The notes beneath the pieces were generated by a model. The model was not told the DNA's origin, ran no database searches, and saw only the letters and a program-made list of their open reading frames with translations. Below are positions 30,377-39,302 of a stretch of 39,332 bases of DNA, in pieces. Origin of the DNA: Winogradskyella sp. (GTDB lineage: Bacteria; Bacteroidota; Bacteroidia; Flavobacteriales; Flavobacteriaceae); assembly GCF_025210595.1 (NCBI RefSeq), contig NZ_JAOARH010000077.1, positions 1 to 39,332 on the forward strand, in the 5' to 3' direction. Positions within the stretch are counted from its first letter, which is position 1. The number at the start of each line of letters is the position of its first letter. The translations under genes and the position numbers were made by a program.

Positions 30377-33226
30377 ATGGATACAACCTCTTTTGCACTT
30401 AGACATATTGGCCCAAATTTAGATGAACAAAAAGGCATGCTAAACACCATTGGTGTTGATAGTATAGATCAATTAGTTTCAGAAACAATACCTACTGGTA
30501 TTCGCCTTAAAAAGGATTTAGATTTAGATCCAGCAATGAGCGAACAAGAATACCTTAGCCATATTCGTAAATTATCGCAGCTAAATAAAATATATAAGTC
30601 TTATATAGGCCTAGGATATCATCCTTCTAATTTACCTGCTGTTATACAACGTAATATTTTAGAAAATCCAGGTTGGTATACCGCTTACACTCCATATCAG
30701 GCAGAAATTGCACAAGGACGTTTAGAAGCACTTTTAAATTTTCAAACCATGGTTATTGATTTAACAGGTATGGAAATAGCCAATGCATCTCTTTTAGATG
30801 AAGGTACTGCTGCCGCTGAAGCCATGAGCTTATTGTTTGCAGTAAGAGAACGTGCTCAGAAAAAAGCAGGAGTTAATAAATTCTTTGTTTCAGATTTAGT
30901 ACTACCTCAAACTATAGATCTTTTACAAACCAGAGCAATTCCTTTAGGTATAGAATTAGAAATTGGTAATGAAGCAGAATACAAACTCACTAATGAATAT
31001 TTTGGCGCATTATTACAGTATCCAGGTAAAAATGGTCAAATCACAGACATAAAATCATTTATAGAAAAGGCAAATGCCGAAAATATAAAAGTAGCTGTTG
31101 CAGCAGACATCTTAAGCTTAGTAAAACTTGAAGCTCCTGGTAAGTTTGGTGCAGATGTCGTAATTGGTACTACACAGCGTTTTGGAATCCCTATGGGTTA
31201 TGGTGGACCTCACGCTGCTTATTTTGCTACAAAAGAAGCTTACAAACGTGATGTACCTGGAAGAATTATTGGAGTTACTAAAGATACAAATGGTAACAGA
31301 GCCTTACGTATGGCCCTACAAACCAGAGAGCAACACATTAAGAGAGATAAAGCAACCTCTAATATTTGTACCGCTCAGGTTTTATTAGCAGTTATGGCTG
31401 GTATGTATGCTGTATATCATGGTCCAAAAGGTCTCGATTTTATAGCAAATAAAGTTCAAAAAACAACAGCTACACTAGCTAAGGCTTTAGAACGTTTAGG
31501 CTTAGAGCAAGTGAATTCGCATTATTTTGACACTATTCAAATAAAAGCTGATGCTGTTAAGGTAAAGTACCAAGCAGAAAAGAAAGAGGTTAATTTCCAT
31601 TACCCAGATAATAATACAGTTACAATAGCTATAAATGAAACTACAACGGTTTCAGACATCAATGAAATTATATCAATTTTCGAAATTGTAACTGAGCAAA
31701 ACACAGATGAAATCACTGAAATTTCTGATTTCGATACTATTCCTGATGGTTTAAAACGTCAATCAGACTTTTTAACTTTTGATGTATTCAACACCTATCA
31801 TTCTGAAACCGAGTTAATGCGCTACATTAAACGATTAGAACGTAAAGATCTTGCATTAAATCATTCAATGATCTCATTAGGCTCTTGTACTATGAAACTT
31901 AATGCAGCTTCTGAGATGTTGCCACTAAGTTGGAACAATTGGGGAAATATGCATCCTTTTGTACCAAAAGAGCAAGCAGCTGGCTACCTATTAATGTTAA
32001 AAGGTTTAGAAAATCAGTTAACTGAAATTACTGGCTTTGCAGCGACTTCTTTACAACCTAACTCTGGAGCTCAAGGTGAATTTGCAGGTTTAATGGTTAT
32101 TAAAGCTTATCACGAATCTCGTGGAGATCATCATAGAAATATCTGTTTAATACCTTCTTCTGCTCATGGAACAAATCCTGCAAGTGCAGTTATGGCTGGT
32201 ATGAAAGTGGTCGTTACCAAAGCTTCAGAAAATGGCAACATTGATGTAGAAGATTTAAGAAAAAAAGCCGAACTACATAAAGACAACCTTTCGGCCTTAA
32301 TGGTAACTTACCCATCTACTCATGGTGTATATGAATCTGCTATTAAAGAGATTACTCAAATCATTCATGATAATGGTGGACAGGTTTACATGGATGGAGC
32401 CAATATGAATGCTCAAGTTGGCTTAACCAATCCTGGAAATATTGGTGCAGATGTTTGCCATCTTAACTTACATAAAACTTTCGCTATTCCTCACGGAGGA
32501 GGTGGACCAGGTGTAGGCCCAATTTGTGTTGCTGAACAACTTGTACCATTTTTACCAGGAAGTCCTGTTATAAAAACCGGAGGACACCAAGCTATTACAG
32601 CAATTTCTGCCGCACCATTTGGTTCTGCATTAGCTTGCCTTATTTCTTATGGCTATATTAAAATGCTCGGTTCTAAAGGCTTAAAAAAGGCAACTGAAAT
32701 TGCTATACTTAATGCTAATTATATTAAAGAAAGATTAGAAGGGTCTTTCCAAACACTTTATTCAGGTGAAAACGGAAGAGCAGCACACGAAATGATAATT
32801 GATTGTCGTGATTTTAAAGCAAAAGGTATTGAAGTTACTGATATTGCTAAACGTTTAATGGACTACGGATTCCATGCACCAACCGTTTCTTTCCCAGTTG
32901 CAGGCACCATGATGGTAGAACCAACTGAAAGTGAAAGTAAAGCTGAAATGGATCGTTTCTGCGATGCTATGATTTCTATTCGTAAAGAGATTGATAATGC
33001 TTCTAAAGAAGAACCTAATAATGTTTTAAAAAATGCACCACATACTATGGAAATGCTAACATCAGACGAATGGCTTTTACCTTACAGTAGAGCTGCGGCA
33101 GCTTTTCCTTTAGATTATGTGAAAGATAATAAGTTTTGGCCAAGTGTAAGACGTGTAGACGATGCCTATGGTGATAGAAACTTAATGTGCAGTTGCGCAC
33201 CAATTGAAGACTTCATAGAAGCCTAA
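30377..33226 (+). CDS. gcvP: Glycine dehydrogenase (decarboxylating), P-protein
   Basis: The protein has 949 residues, the single-chain form in which the two halves (GcvPA and GcvPB of other bacteria) are joined. The N-half begins with FALRHIGPNLDEQKGML and carries 'NASLLDEGTAAAEAMSLLFA'. The C-half holds the PLP site 'DVCHLNLHKTFAIPHGGGGP' with the Schiff-base Lys at residue 700, followed by GVGPI. The enzyme decarboxylates glycine and passes the aminomethyl group to the H-protein of the glycine cleavage system. The other components (GcvT, GcvH, Lpd) are not in the window, so gcvP is a separate transcription unit, with its own -7 box and a strong terminator. No anomalies. Confidence 0.97.
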   Translation: MDTTSFALRHIGPNLDEQKGMLNTIGVDSIDQLVSETIPTGIRLKKDLDLDPAMSEQEYLSHIRKLSQLNKIYKSYIGLGYHPSNLPAVIQRNILENPGWYTAYTPYQAEIAQGRLEALLNFQTMVIDLTGMEIANASLLDEGTAAAEAMSLLFAVRERAQKKAGVNKFFVSDLVLPQTIDLLQTRAIPLGIELEIGNEAEYKLTNEYFGALLQYPGKNGQITDIKSFIEKANAENIKVAVAADILSLVKLEAPGKFGADVVIGTTQRFGIPMGYGGPHAAYFATKEAYKRDVPGRIIGVTKDTNGNRALRMALQTREQHIKRDKATSNICTAQVLLAVMAGMYAVYHGPKGLDFIANKVQKTTATLAKALERLGLEQVNSHYFDTIQIKADAVKVKYQAEKKEVNFHYPDNNTVTIAINETTTVSDINEIISIFEIVTEQNTDEITEISDFDTIPDGLKRQSDFLTFDVFNTYHSETELMRYIKRLERKDLALNHSMISLGSCTMKLNAASEMLPLSWNNWGNMHPFVPKEQAAGYLLMLKGLENQLTEITGFAATSLQPNSGAQGEFAGLMVIKAYHESRGDHHRNICLIPSSAHGTNPASAVMAGMKVVVTKASENGNIDVEDLRKKAELHKDNLSALMVTYPSTHGVYESAIKEITQIIHDNGGQVYMDGANMNAQVGLTNPGNIGADVCHLNLHKTFAIPHGGGGPGVGPICVAEQLVPFLPGSPVIKTGGHQAITAISAAPFGSALACLISYGYIKMLGSKGLKKATEIAILNANYIKERLEGSFQTLYSGENGRAAHEMIIDCRDFKAKGIEVTDIAKRLMDYGFHAPTVSFPVAGTMMVEPTESESKAEMDRFCDAMISIRKEIDNASKEEPNNVLKNAPHTMEMLTSDEWLLPYSRAAAAFPLDYVKDNKFWPSVRRVDDAYGDRNLMCSCAPIEDFIEA

Positions 33227-33243
33227 AATTGATTTAATCAAAT

Positions 33244-33274
33244 AAAAAAAGTGCTCAAATTGAGCACTTTTTTT
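33244..33274 (+). terminator. Rho-independent terminator after gcvP
   Basis: Arms GTGCTCA (33251-33257) and TGAGCAC (33261-33267), extended by A and T runs on the two sides, with a 3-base loop. It lies 17 bp after the gcvP stop. The A/T symmetry would also allow function in the other direction. Confidence 0.9.
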
Positions 33275-33398
33275 ATGGTATTTTTAAAACAAATCCTAAT
33301 AACTGAGAATTCGGAAAAAATCTAGCTTTTAGTCAGTTAATCAGCAACTATATATTAGAGTTTCACTAGCTTAGTAAATTAATAGAAATTTTTTTGAG

Positions 33399-34457
33399 AT
33401 GGGAATTAAAATCACAGGTACAGGCAGTTATATTCCAAAGAATATAGAAAGAAATGAAGATTTTCACCAACATCAATTTTTAAATACTGATGGCTCTTCT
33501 ATAGATTATCCTAATGAAGTTATTGTTGAAAAATTTAAAGCCATTACTGGTATTATTGAAAGACGATATGTCGATGATGACTTAGTAGCTTCAGATATTG
33601 GTTTTTTAGCAGCACAGAAAGCAATTGAAGATGCTAATATTGATCCAGAGACTATAGATTATATTATTTGTGCGCATAACTTCGGAAATGTAAAAGCTAA
33701 TGCTATTCAAAGTGATATACTACCTTGTTTAGCCTCTCGTATAAAACATAGCTTACGCATAAAAAACCCTAAGTGTGTCGCATACGACATTCTTTTTGGT
33801 TGTCCTGGTTGGTTAGAAGGAGTTATACAAGCTCAAGCTTTTATAAAAGCAGGTATCTCCAAAAAATGTTTGGTTGTTGGTGCAGAAACCTTATCGCGCG
33901 TTGTTGATATTCACGATAGAGATTCTATGATTTATTCCGATGGTTCTGGCGCATGTATTGTTGAATCTGTTAATGAGGATAGTGGAATTATAGCGCATGA
34001 ATCTGCTTCCTTTACTTACGACGAAGCTTATTATTTACACTTTGGTAACTCTAACAACAAAACACTTTGTCCAGATACGCGATACATAAAAATGCATGGT
34101 CGTAAAATTTACGAATTTGCTCTAACCAATGTAGCGCAAGCAATGAAAGACTGTTTGGATAAAAGCGGAATAGATATTTCTGAAATAAAAAAAGTGCTCA
34201 TCCATCAAGCAAATGAAAAAATGGACGAAGCTATTATTAAACGTTTTTACCGGTTATTTAAAGCAAAAGCTCCTGAAGGTATTATGCCTATGAGTATCCA
34301 TAAATTAGGAAATAGCTCTGTTGCCACAGTACCTACCCTTTTTGATTTGATTAGAAACAACAAATTAGAAGAACATGAAATAAATAAAGGTGATGTTGTT
34401 ATATTTGCTAGTGTTGGTGCTGGCATGCACATCAACGCTATGGTTTATAGATATTAA
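33399..34457 (+). CDS. 3-oxoacyl-ACP synthase III-family (KASIII) enzyme
   Basis: The protein has 352 residues with a thiolase-like fold. The catalytic triad of KASIII is in place: C135 in ILFGCPGWLEG, H269 in VLIHQAN, and N305 in LGNSS. Enzymes of this type condense a short acyl-CoA with malonyl-ACP, or make related C-C, ester or head-group links in specialised lipid pathways. It is longer than typical FabH and lacks the usual fatty-acid gene neighbours, so a role other than primary fatty acid initiation is likely. A methyltransferase and a glycosyltransferase follow closely on the same strand, which may form one pathway. The start is the ATG preceded by TTTTTTTGAG. Confidence 0.85.
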   Translation: MGIKITGTGSYIPKNIERNEDFHQHQFLNTDGSSIDYPNEVIVEKFKAITGIIERRYVDDDLVASDIGFLAAQKAIEDANIDPETIDYIICAHNFGNVKANAIQSDILPCLASRIKHSLRIKNPKCVAYDILFGCPGWLEGVIQAQAFIKAGISKKCLVVGAETLSRVVDIHDRDSMIYSDGSGACIVESVNEDSGIIAHESASFTYDEAYYLHFGNSNNKTLCPDTRYIKMHGRKIYEFALTNVAQAMKDCLDKSGIDISEIKKVLIHQANEKMDEAIIKRFYRLFKAKAPEGIMPMSIHKLGNSSVATVPTLFDLIRNNKLEEHEINKGDVVIFASVGAGMHINAMVYRY

Positions 34458-34462
34458 TTTGT

Positions 34463-34484
34463 AAGATTACCGCTTTTGCGGCAA
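34463..34484 (+). repeat. 22-bp CCGC/GCGG hairpin element, copy D
   Basis: A CCGC-TTTT-GCGG hairpin flanked by AAGATTA and CAA lies 5 bp after the KASIII stop and ends 4 bases before the next ATG. It is 20/22 identical to copy C at 11264-11285; both differences are in the loop or next to it. Confidence 0.6.
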
Positions 34485-34488
34485 TGCA

Positions 34489-35016
34489 ATGTACGAGAAA
34501 ACATACCCAAACAAACGTTTTAAGCTTACACTTCAGTTTTTAAAAAAACATATTTCTACTTCTGAATCTATATTAGATTTAGGTGTGAAAAATCCGTTTT
34601 CAGAAATTATGATTTCTGAAGGATTTACTGTTGAAAACACTAAAGGTGAAGATTTAGATGAAGACCGTTCAACAATTGAAAATGCTTCAACCAAAGTTGT
34701 TACAGCTTTTGAAATATTTGAACACTTACTCTCTCCTTATGAGGTTTTAAAATCTATTAAAGCTGAAAAACTAGTGATAAGCGTCCCTTTAAAACTATGG
34801 TTTACCTCAGCGTATAGAAGTAAAACAGATCTATGGGATAGACATTACCATGAGTTTGAAGATTGGCAGTTAGATTGGCTTTTAGAAAAAACGGGATGGA
34901 AAATTATTGATAGACAAAAATGGACTAATCCTGTTAAAAAGCTTGGTATTCGTCCTTTTTTAAGACAATTCACCAATCGCTATTATATTGTTTATGCTGT
35001 TAGAAATTCCAAATAG
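34489..35016 (+). CDS. Small SAM methyltransferase-like protein
   Basis: The protein has 175 residues, short for the family. A reduced class I methyltransferase fold is visible: motif I region SILDLGVKNPFSE (the GxGxG is changed), an acidic strand end GEDLDED, 'TKVVTAFEIFEHLLSPYEVL' as the motif II/III region, and LVISVPLKLWF. This matches the methyltransferase type 11/23 pattern with a weak SAM loop. The C-terminal aromatic, basic region (FLRQFTNRYYIVYAVR) is common in group members linked to polysaccharide or lipid pathways. The gene starts 31 bp after the KASIII gene, with hairpin copy D in between, and precedes a glycosyltransferase gene. Substrate unknown. Confidence 0.7.
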   Translation: MYEKTYPNKRFKLTLQFLKKHISTSESILDLGVKNPFSEIMISEGFTVENTKGEDLDEDRSTIENASTKVVTAFEIFEHLLSPYEVLKSIKAEKLVISVPLKLWFTSAYRSKTDLWDRHYHEFEDWQLDWLLEKTGWKIIDRQKWTNPVKKLGIRPFLRQFTNRYYIVYAVRNSK

Positions 35017-35070
35017 CATACACTAAATTCCAAATTGGTTTAGTTAATTTTGAGACATAGATTTTAAAAT

Positions 35071-35919
35071 TTGAATTTTCATATAGTAATACCAGCTCAT
35101 AATGAAGAAGCTTACATTAGTAAGACGATACAATCTTTGGTTGAGCAGACCCTATTACCAAAGCAATTGGTAATCGTTAATGATAATTCTACTGACAGCA
35201 CACAGAGCATAGTTGAAGAATACGTTTCAAAATATAACTGGATTACGCTTATAAACTCAGCGTCTTCAGATAAGCATTTACCTGGCTCTAAAATCATCCA
35301 TGCGTTTAACAAAGGCTTAGTGACTTTAGATAGCAACTATGATGTTATCTGTAAGTTTGATGCCGATTTAATTTTTCCAAAAAATTATCTAGAAAAAATA
35401 GCATTACATTTTAGTAGCAATCCTAAACTAGGTATGGCATCTGGATTTTGCTACATAGAAAAAAACGAAAAATGGGTTTTAGAAAATTTAACCAACAAAG
35501 ACCACATTAGAGGCGCTCTAAAAGCTTATCGAAAAGCGTGTTTTGAACAAATCGGAAAACTGAAACCCTCAATGGGTTGGGATACGATTGATGAATTGTT
35601 AGCCAAATACCGTAATTGGGAAATTTTAACTGACGAAGCTCTACATGTAAAACATCTAAAACCTACAGGACAATCTTATAACAAAGCTTCAAAATATTTA
35701 CAAGGCGAAGCTATGTACAAAATGCGTTATGGTTTTTGGATAACATTAATTTCTGCTTTAAAACTGGCTTATAAAAAAAGAAGTTTACATCTCTTTAGAG
35801 ATTATATGTCTGGTTATTTTAGAGCAAAATCTTCAAAAACTGAATTTCTGGTTTCTAAAGATGAAGGTGAGTTTATTAGAGACTTAAGATGGAAAGGGAT
35901 AAAATCTAAACTTAAATAA
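35071..35919 (+). CDS. Family 2 glycosyltransferase with a TTG start
   Basis: The protein has 282 residues with a GT-A fold: the N-terminal FHIVIPAHNEEAYI strand and nucleotide-binding region, 'KQLVIVNDNSTDSTQSIVEE', and the metal motif CKFDADLIFP. It would transfer a sugar from a nucleotide donor to a lipid or polysaccharide acceptor on the cytoplasmic side; the basic, amphipathic C-terminus may bind the membrane. The start must be the TTG at 35071: a stop lies two codons upstream in frame, and the fold begins within a few residues. It ends the KASIII - methyltransferase - glycosyltransferase run. The next gene is convergent, with repeat copy B in the gap. Confidence 0.85.
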   Translation: MNFHIVIPAHNEEAYISKTIQSLVEQTLLPKQLVIVNDNSTDSTQSIVEEYVSKYNWITLINSASSDKHLPGSKIIHAFNKGLVTLDSNYDVICKFDADLIFPKNYLEKIALHFSSNPKLGMASGFCYIEKNEKWVLENLTNKDHIRGALKAYRKACFEQIGKLKPSMGWDTIDELLAKYRNWEILTDEALHVKHLKPTGQSYNKASKYLQGEAMYKMRYGFWITLISALKLAYKKRSLHLFRDYMSGYFRAKSSKTEFLVSKDEGEFIRDLRWKGIKSKLK

Positions 35920-35926
35920 TGAAGAT

Positions 35927-35956
35927 AGATCCTGAAATAAATCCAGCATGACAAAA
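35927..35956 (+). repeat. 30-bp intergenic repeat, copy B
   Basis: It lies in a 44-bp gap between convergent genes and is 23/30 identical to copy A at 3475-3504, in the same orientation. It is followed by a palindrome AAAAACGTTTTT (35953-35964) at the nuclease stop codon. A shared terminator for both genes is plausible. Confidence 0.6.
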
Positions 35957-35963
35957 ACGTTTT

Positions 35964-36770
35964 TTAGAAAGCCCAATCTTTATAACTATTAGAGGCTTCT
36001 ATTTTATTTTCAATAGCATCATTTAGTTCAGGAAAGAAATCAATTCCTGTTAATTTTTCAATCTTATCTACAGGAACCACAAATTCATACAAAGGCAAAT
36101 CTGAGTCTTTATGGTGCATTAAAAATGCCAAGACTTTTGGTTTACCATCGGTATTATCTAAAACAATTTTGTAAAATTGATTAGGCACAGACACTTTTTC
36201 TTCTCCTATGGTTTTAAGATTATTTTTTAAAATTCCGCCAGTAACCACAAAAACACCATCGTATTTTTTTGCCCAATACCTCACCTTTTGTTCTAATCGA
36301 TTCCAAATGCCAGAATTAAAATCGTGCTTTTGTGGGCTTATATTACTTGTTAAAAAAGTTTCGTCATGTGCTGTTTTGCTAAAACGTCGATCACCAGCAG
36401 GACAAAGATGCCCTCTATCATAACCTGATTTTTTATAATTACGCCAATGCGCTGCACCTGTTTTCACAGCTTCATCTATTTCAAAATAAGGTCTTTTATG
36501 ATTGGTTGAACTTAAATGGGACATTTTCAGCTCATATGCAACCCATTCTGCTTGTTCATGTGATTCACTATAAGACAAAGAATAATTTTGATGATGTACA
36601 ATTTGCCCTGTTGTACTTGTTGGTAAAAAATATTCGTTAGTATTTTCTTTAGGCGCTTTACCTGTTTCTACAATTATAGATTTCTCTTCAGATTTCTGAT
36701 AATACTCAAAAGTGTAAATGGCTATGACCAAAGCAATAGCTATTAGCGAATAGAGTTGTTTTCTTTTCAA
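35964..36770 (-). CDS. DNA/RNA non-specific endonuclease (NUC1 family), exported
   Basis: The protein has 268 residues. An N-terminal signal or anchor ('QLYSLIAIALVIAIYTFEYY') places it outside the cytoplasm. The beta-beta-alpha-metal active site is intact: DRGH at 118-121 with catalytic H121, followed by FNSGIWNRLE holding the metal-ligand Asn (N157) and Glu160. Serratia nuclease relatives cut single- and double-stranded DNA and RNA without sequence preference. It starts 5 bp after the stop of a PafA-like phosphatase on the same strand; the pair could release nucleotides from environmental nucleic acid and then strip their phosphate. No inhibitor gene is visible, as expected for an exported enzyme. 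Confidence 0.9.
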   Translation of the reverse strand: MKRKQLYSLIAIALVIAIYTFEYYQKSEEKSIIVETGKAPKENTNEYFLPTSTTGQIVHHQNYSLSYSESHEQAEWVAYELKMSHLSSTNHKRPYFEIDEAVKTGAAHWRNYKKSGYDRGHLCPAGDRRFSKTAHDETFLTSNISPQKHDFNSGIWNRLEQKVRYWAKKYDGVFVVTGGILKNNLKTIGEEKVSVPNQFYKIVLDNTDGKPKVLAFLMHHKDSDLPLYEFVVPVDKIEKLTGIDFFPELNDAIENKIEASNSYKDWAF

Positions 36771-36775
36771 ATTAA

Positions 36776-38452
36776 TTAATCTATAATAAACCCTAACACA
36801 TTTCCTGTTGTTCCATTAGGAAAACTAATACCTAACAATGCTGAAATGGTTGGCGCAATATCTGTAATAACAGTTTTTTTATACGTCTCACCTTGCTTTA
36901 TACCAGCACCAAAAAACAATAATGGCACATGTGTATCGTAAACATAACCTGAGCCATGGTCTGTTCCTTTTTTATTCCAAGGACCATCTGAAAAAACCGA
37001 AGACTCCATCACAATTACGATATCTCCAGATCTTTTTTGGTTATAACCATTCTTTAAGAGAAGCTCCACACCATCTTGAAATGCAGAGTTATTCACAATA
37101 CCTCCTTTAAAAGCCTTATTAACCATCTCATAATCTAGCAATTTATTAATAATGGTATTTTCAACATCCGCTAATTCAATATTATTGCTTGTAATTGCTT
37201 CATGATTTAAAAACACTTGTTCATTACTAATTTTTAACACAAGGTCGTTTGTATTAAATTTTGATAGTAATAGCTCATTTAAATCTGCTTTAAGCGTATT
37301 AAAATCTAATAAACCACCTGGTATTCTATGTGAATTTAAAAATGCTGGCACATAAGGCGCACCATGATCTGCTGTTAAAAACACGGTGTACTCCCCTTCG
37401 CCAACATAACTATCTAAGTAATTAAAGAAACGTTCTAAATCTTTATCTAAACGCAAATACGTATCGTGTGTTTCCTTGGCATTAACTCCAAAATTATGAC
37501 CCACATAATCTGTACTAGAAAAACTAACCGTTAAAACATCTGTATGATTATCTTTTCCTAATTGCTCACCTTCAATAGCTGCAATAGCAAAATCTGTTGT
37601 TAAACTATTACCGTAAGGAGTAGATTTTAAAATATCATAACCACCATTGTCTTTACTAAGTACTTTTAAATCATATGGAAATGTTGCCGTAGTTTTAGAT
37701 TTAAAACCGTCTTCAAAATTGTTTAAATCATTTCCACTTTCTGTATAAGTTTCAATTGGATATAATGTATTCCACTCTTTTAAATAATCACTCGAAATAT
37801 TAGAAGCATTAAAATCATTCACCCATTTTGGTAAGGCATTCATGTAAAATGTGCTAGAAATCCAAGCACCTTCATCTTTTCCTCTAAACCAATAGGCAGC
37901 ATTGGCACTATGACCAGCTGGCAAAACCGCTCCTCTATCTTTAATAGATATACCTATAGTTTTTCCTTGCATTTGCGTAAACAATCTATTTTCATCAGAA
38001 AAGGTGGTTGTTGTCATTCTGTGTGGTGACATTTGCCCATCTGTACTTGCTGTTCCTACAGACTCATAAGAGTTATCCCTAACACAATACACACTCTCGT
38101 TTATAGTCTTATCGAACCAACTATTTCCTATTATACCATGATATCTAGGTGTTGTACCTGTATAAATAGAGGCATGACCAGCAGCTGTCTTTGTTGGTAT
38201 ATAATTAAAGTGGTTGTTCTTGCAATTAAACCCTTCTCTAATCATACGCTTAAAGCCACCTTCACCAAACTTGGCTTCAAAACGCGTTAAATAATCATAA
38301 CGCATCTGGTCTACCACTATACCTACAATTAGCTTAGGTTTAGAGTCTGATTTTTCTTGAATAGTTTCCTCTTTTTTTTCAATCATTTTTTCTTGAGATC
38401 CACATGAAAAAAACAAAGATGCTGTAAGAATTAAAGTGAAGATATTTTTCAT
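36776..38452 (-). CDS. pafA: PafA-like alkaline phosphatase lipoprotein
   Basis: The protein has 558 residues. A lipobox (MKNIFTLILTASLFFSC) makes it a lipoprotein. Alkaline phosphatase superfamily ligands are present: D48 (VGIVVDQM), the nucleophile Thr89 in IPTKTAAGHASIYTG, the Asn of IIGNSW, the Lys/Arg pair of 'SIKDRGAVLPAGH', and later metal ligands in 'VLTVSFSSTDYVGHNFGVNA', FLTADHGAP and GTDHGSGYVYDTHVP. The KDR motif is the hallmark of the phosphate-irrepressible PafA of Elizabethkingia and relatives, which hydrolyse phosphomonoesters with zinc. Phosphodiesterase activity is possible as an alternative. A -7 box lies upstream, and a nuclease gene follows after 5 bp. Confidence 0.9.
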   Translation of the reverse strand: MKNIFTLILTASLFFSCGSQEKMIEKKEETIQEKSDSKPKLIVGIVVDQMRYDYLTRFEAKFGEGGFKRMIREGFNCKNNHFNYIPTKTAAGHASIYTGTTPRYHGIIGNSWFDKTINESVYCVRDNSYESVGTASTDGQMSPHRMTTTTFSDENRLFTQMQGKTIGISIKDRGAVLPAGHSANAAYWFRGKDEGAWISSTFYMNALPKWVNDFNASNISSDYLKEWNTLYPIETYTESGNDLNNFEDGFKSKTTATFPYDLKVLSKDNGGYDILKSTPYGNSLTTDFAIAAIEGEQLGKDNHTDVLTVSFSSTDYVGHNFGVNAKETHDTYLRLDKDLERFFNYLDSYVGEGEYTVFLTADHGAPYVPAFLNSHRIPGGLLDFNTLKADLNELLLSKFNTNDLVLKISNEQVFLNHEAITSNNIELADVENTIINKLLDYEMVNKAFKGGIVNNSAFQDGVELLLKNGYNQKRSGDIVIVMESSVFSDGPWNKKGTDHGSGYVYDTHVPLLFFGAGIKQGETYKKTVITDIAPTISALLGISFPNGTTGNVLGFIID

Positions 38453-38477
38453 ATTAAAATGGTCTTTTTCTAAGCAT

Positions 38478-38485
38478 CAAAAATA
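38478..38485 (-). promoter_or_regulatory. -7 box of the phosphatase-nuclease operon
   Basis: On the minus strand this is TATTTTTG, ending 25 bases before the ATG at 38452. I saw no Pho-box-like direct repeats. Confidence 0.5.
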
Positions 38486-38564
38486 CGGTTTTTAGAATAT
38501 CTTAATTTAAATTAACATTAATAAACACATCTTTTTTTATACTTTAGCGTTAGAATTTTCATGC

Positions 38565-39302
38565 ATGAAATACCTTCATAATATTGGCACTTACTTTATA
38601 ATGATTAAAGACATGTTTCGCAAACCAACAAAATGGTCTGTGCTAAAAACTTTAATCCTTAAAGATATTGATGATCTTATTATTGGATCCTTGGGCATTG
38701 TTGCTTTTATCGGCTTTTTTGTTGGTGGTGTCATTGCCATACAAACGTCATTAAACATAAGCAATCCACTTATTCCAAAATATTTGGTTGGTTTTGCTAC
38801 AAGACAATCTATAATTTTAGAATTTGCACCAACATTTATCTCTATAATCATGGCTGGTAAAGTTGGGTCGTTTATAACCTCTAGTATTGGTACTATGCGT
38901 GTTACTGAGCAAATAGATGCTCTAGAAGTAATGGGTATTAATGCTATTAATTATTTAGTGTTCCCTAAATTTATTGCACTTACGCTTTATCCTTTTGTGA
39001 TTTCTATCGCTATGTTTTTAGGCATTTTAGGTGGTTTAGTTGCTTGTGTTTATGGTGGCTATGGTACTTTAGAGGATTACATTGAAGGTGTGCAAAACGA
39101 TTTTATACCTTTTCATATGGCTTATGCTTTTATTAAAACCATGGTATTTGCATTTATATTAGCAACTATTCCTTCTTTTTATGGGTATTTCATGAAAGGT
39201 GGCGCATTAGAAGTTGGTAAAGCCAGTACAACATCTTTTGTTTGGACAAGTGTTGTCATTATACTATTAAACTTTTTATTAACCAGTTTATTATTAGGCT
39301 AA
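38565..39302 (+). CDS. mlaE: ABC-type phospholipid transport permease MlaE
   Basis: The protein has 245 residues and belongs to the MlaE/YrbE permease family. Five or so membrane segments are visible, and the family core motif is clear ('FAPTFISIIMAGKVGSFITS', then GTMRVTEQIDALEVMGI). With the ATPase MlaF and an MCE-domain partner, MlaE moves phospholipids between the inner and outer membranes and keeps the outer leaflet asymmetric. The MlaF gene begins at the stop codon, as usual. The ATG at 38565 sits within ATGCATG; the ATG four bases earlier is out of frame and soon stops. Identification is firm. Confidence 0.93.
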   Translation: MKYLHNIGTYFIMIKDMFRKPTKWSVLKTLILKDIDDLIIGSLGIVAFIGFFVGGVIAIQTSLNISNPLIPKYLVGFATRQSIILEFAPTFISIIMAGKVGSFITSSIGTMRVTEQIDALEVMGINAINYLVFPKFIALTLYPFVISIAMFLGILGGLVACVYGGYGTLEDYIEGVQNDFIPFHMAYAFIKTMVFAFILATIPSFYGYFMKGGALEVGKASTTSFVWTSVVIILLNFLLTSLLLG

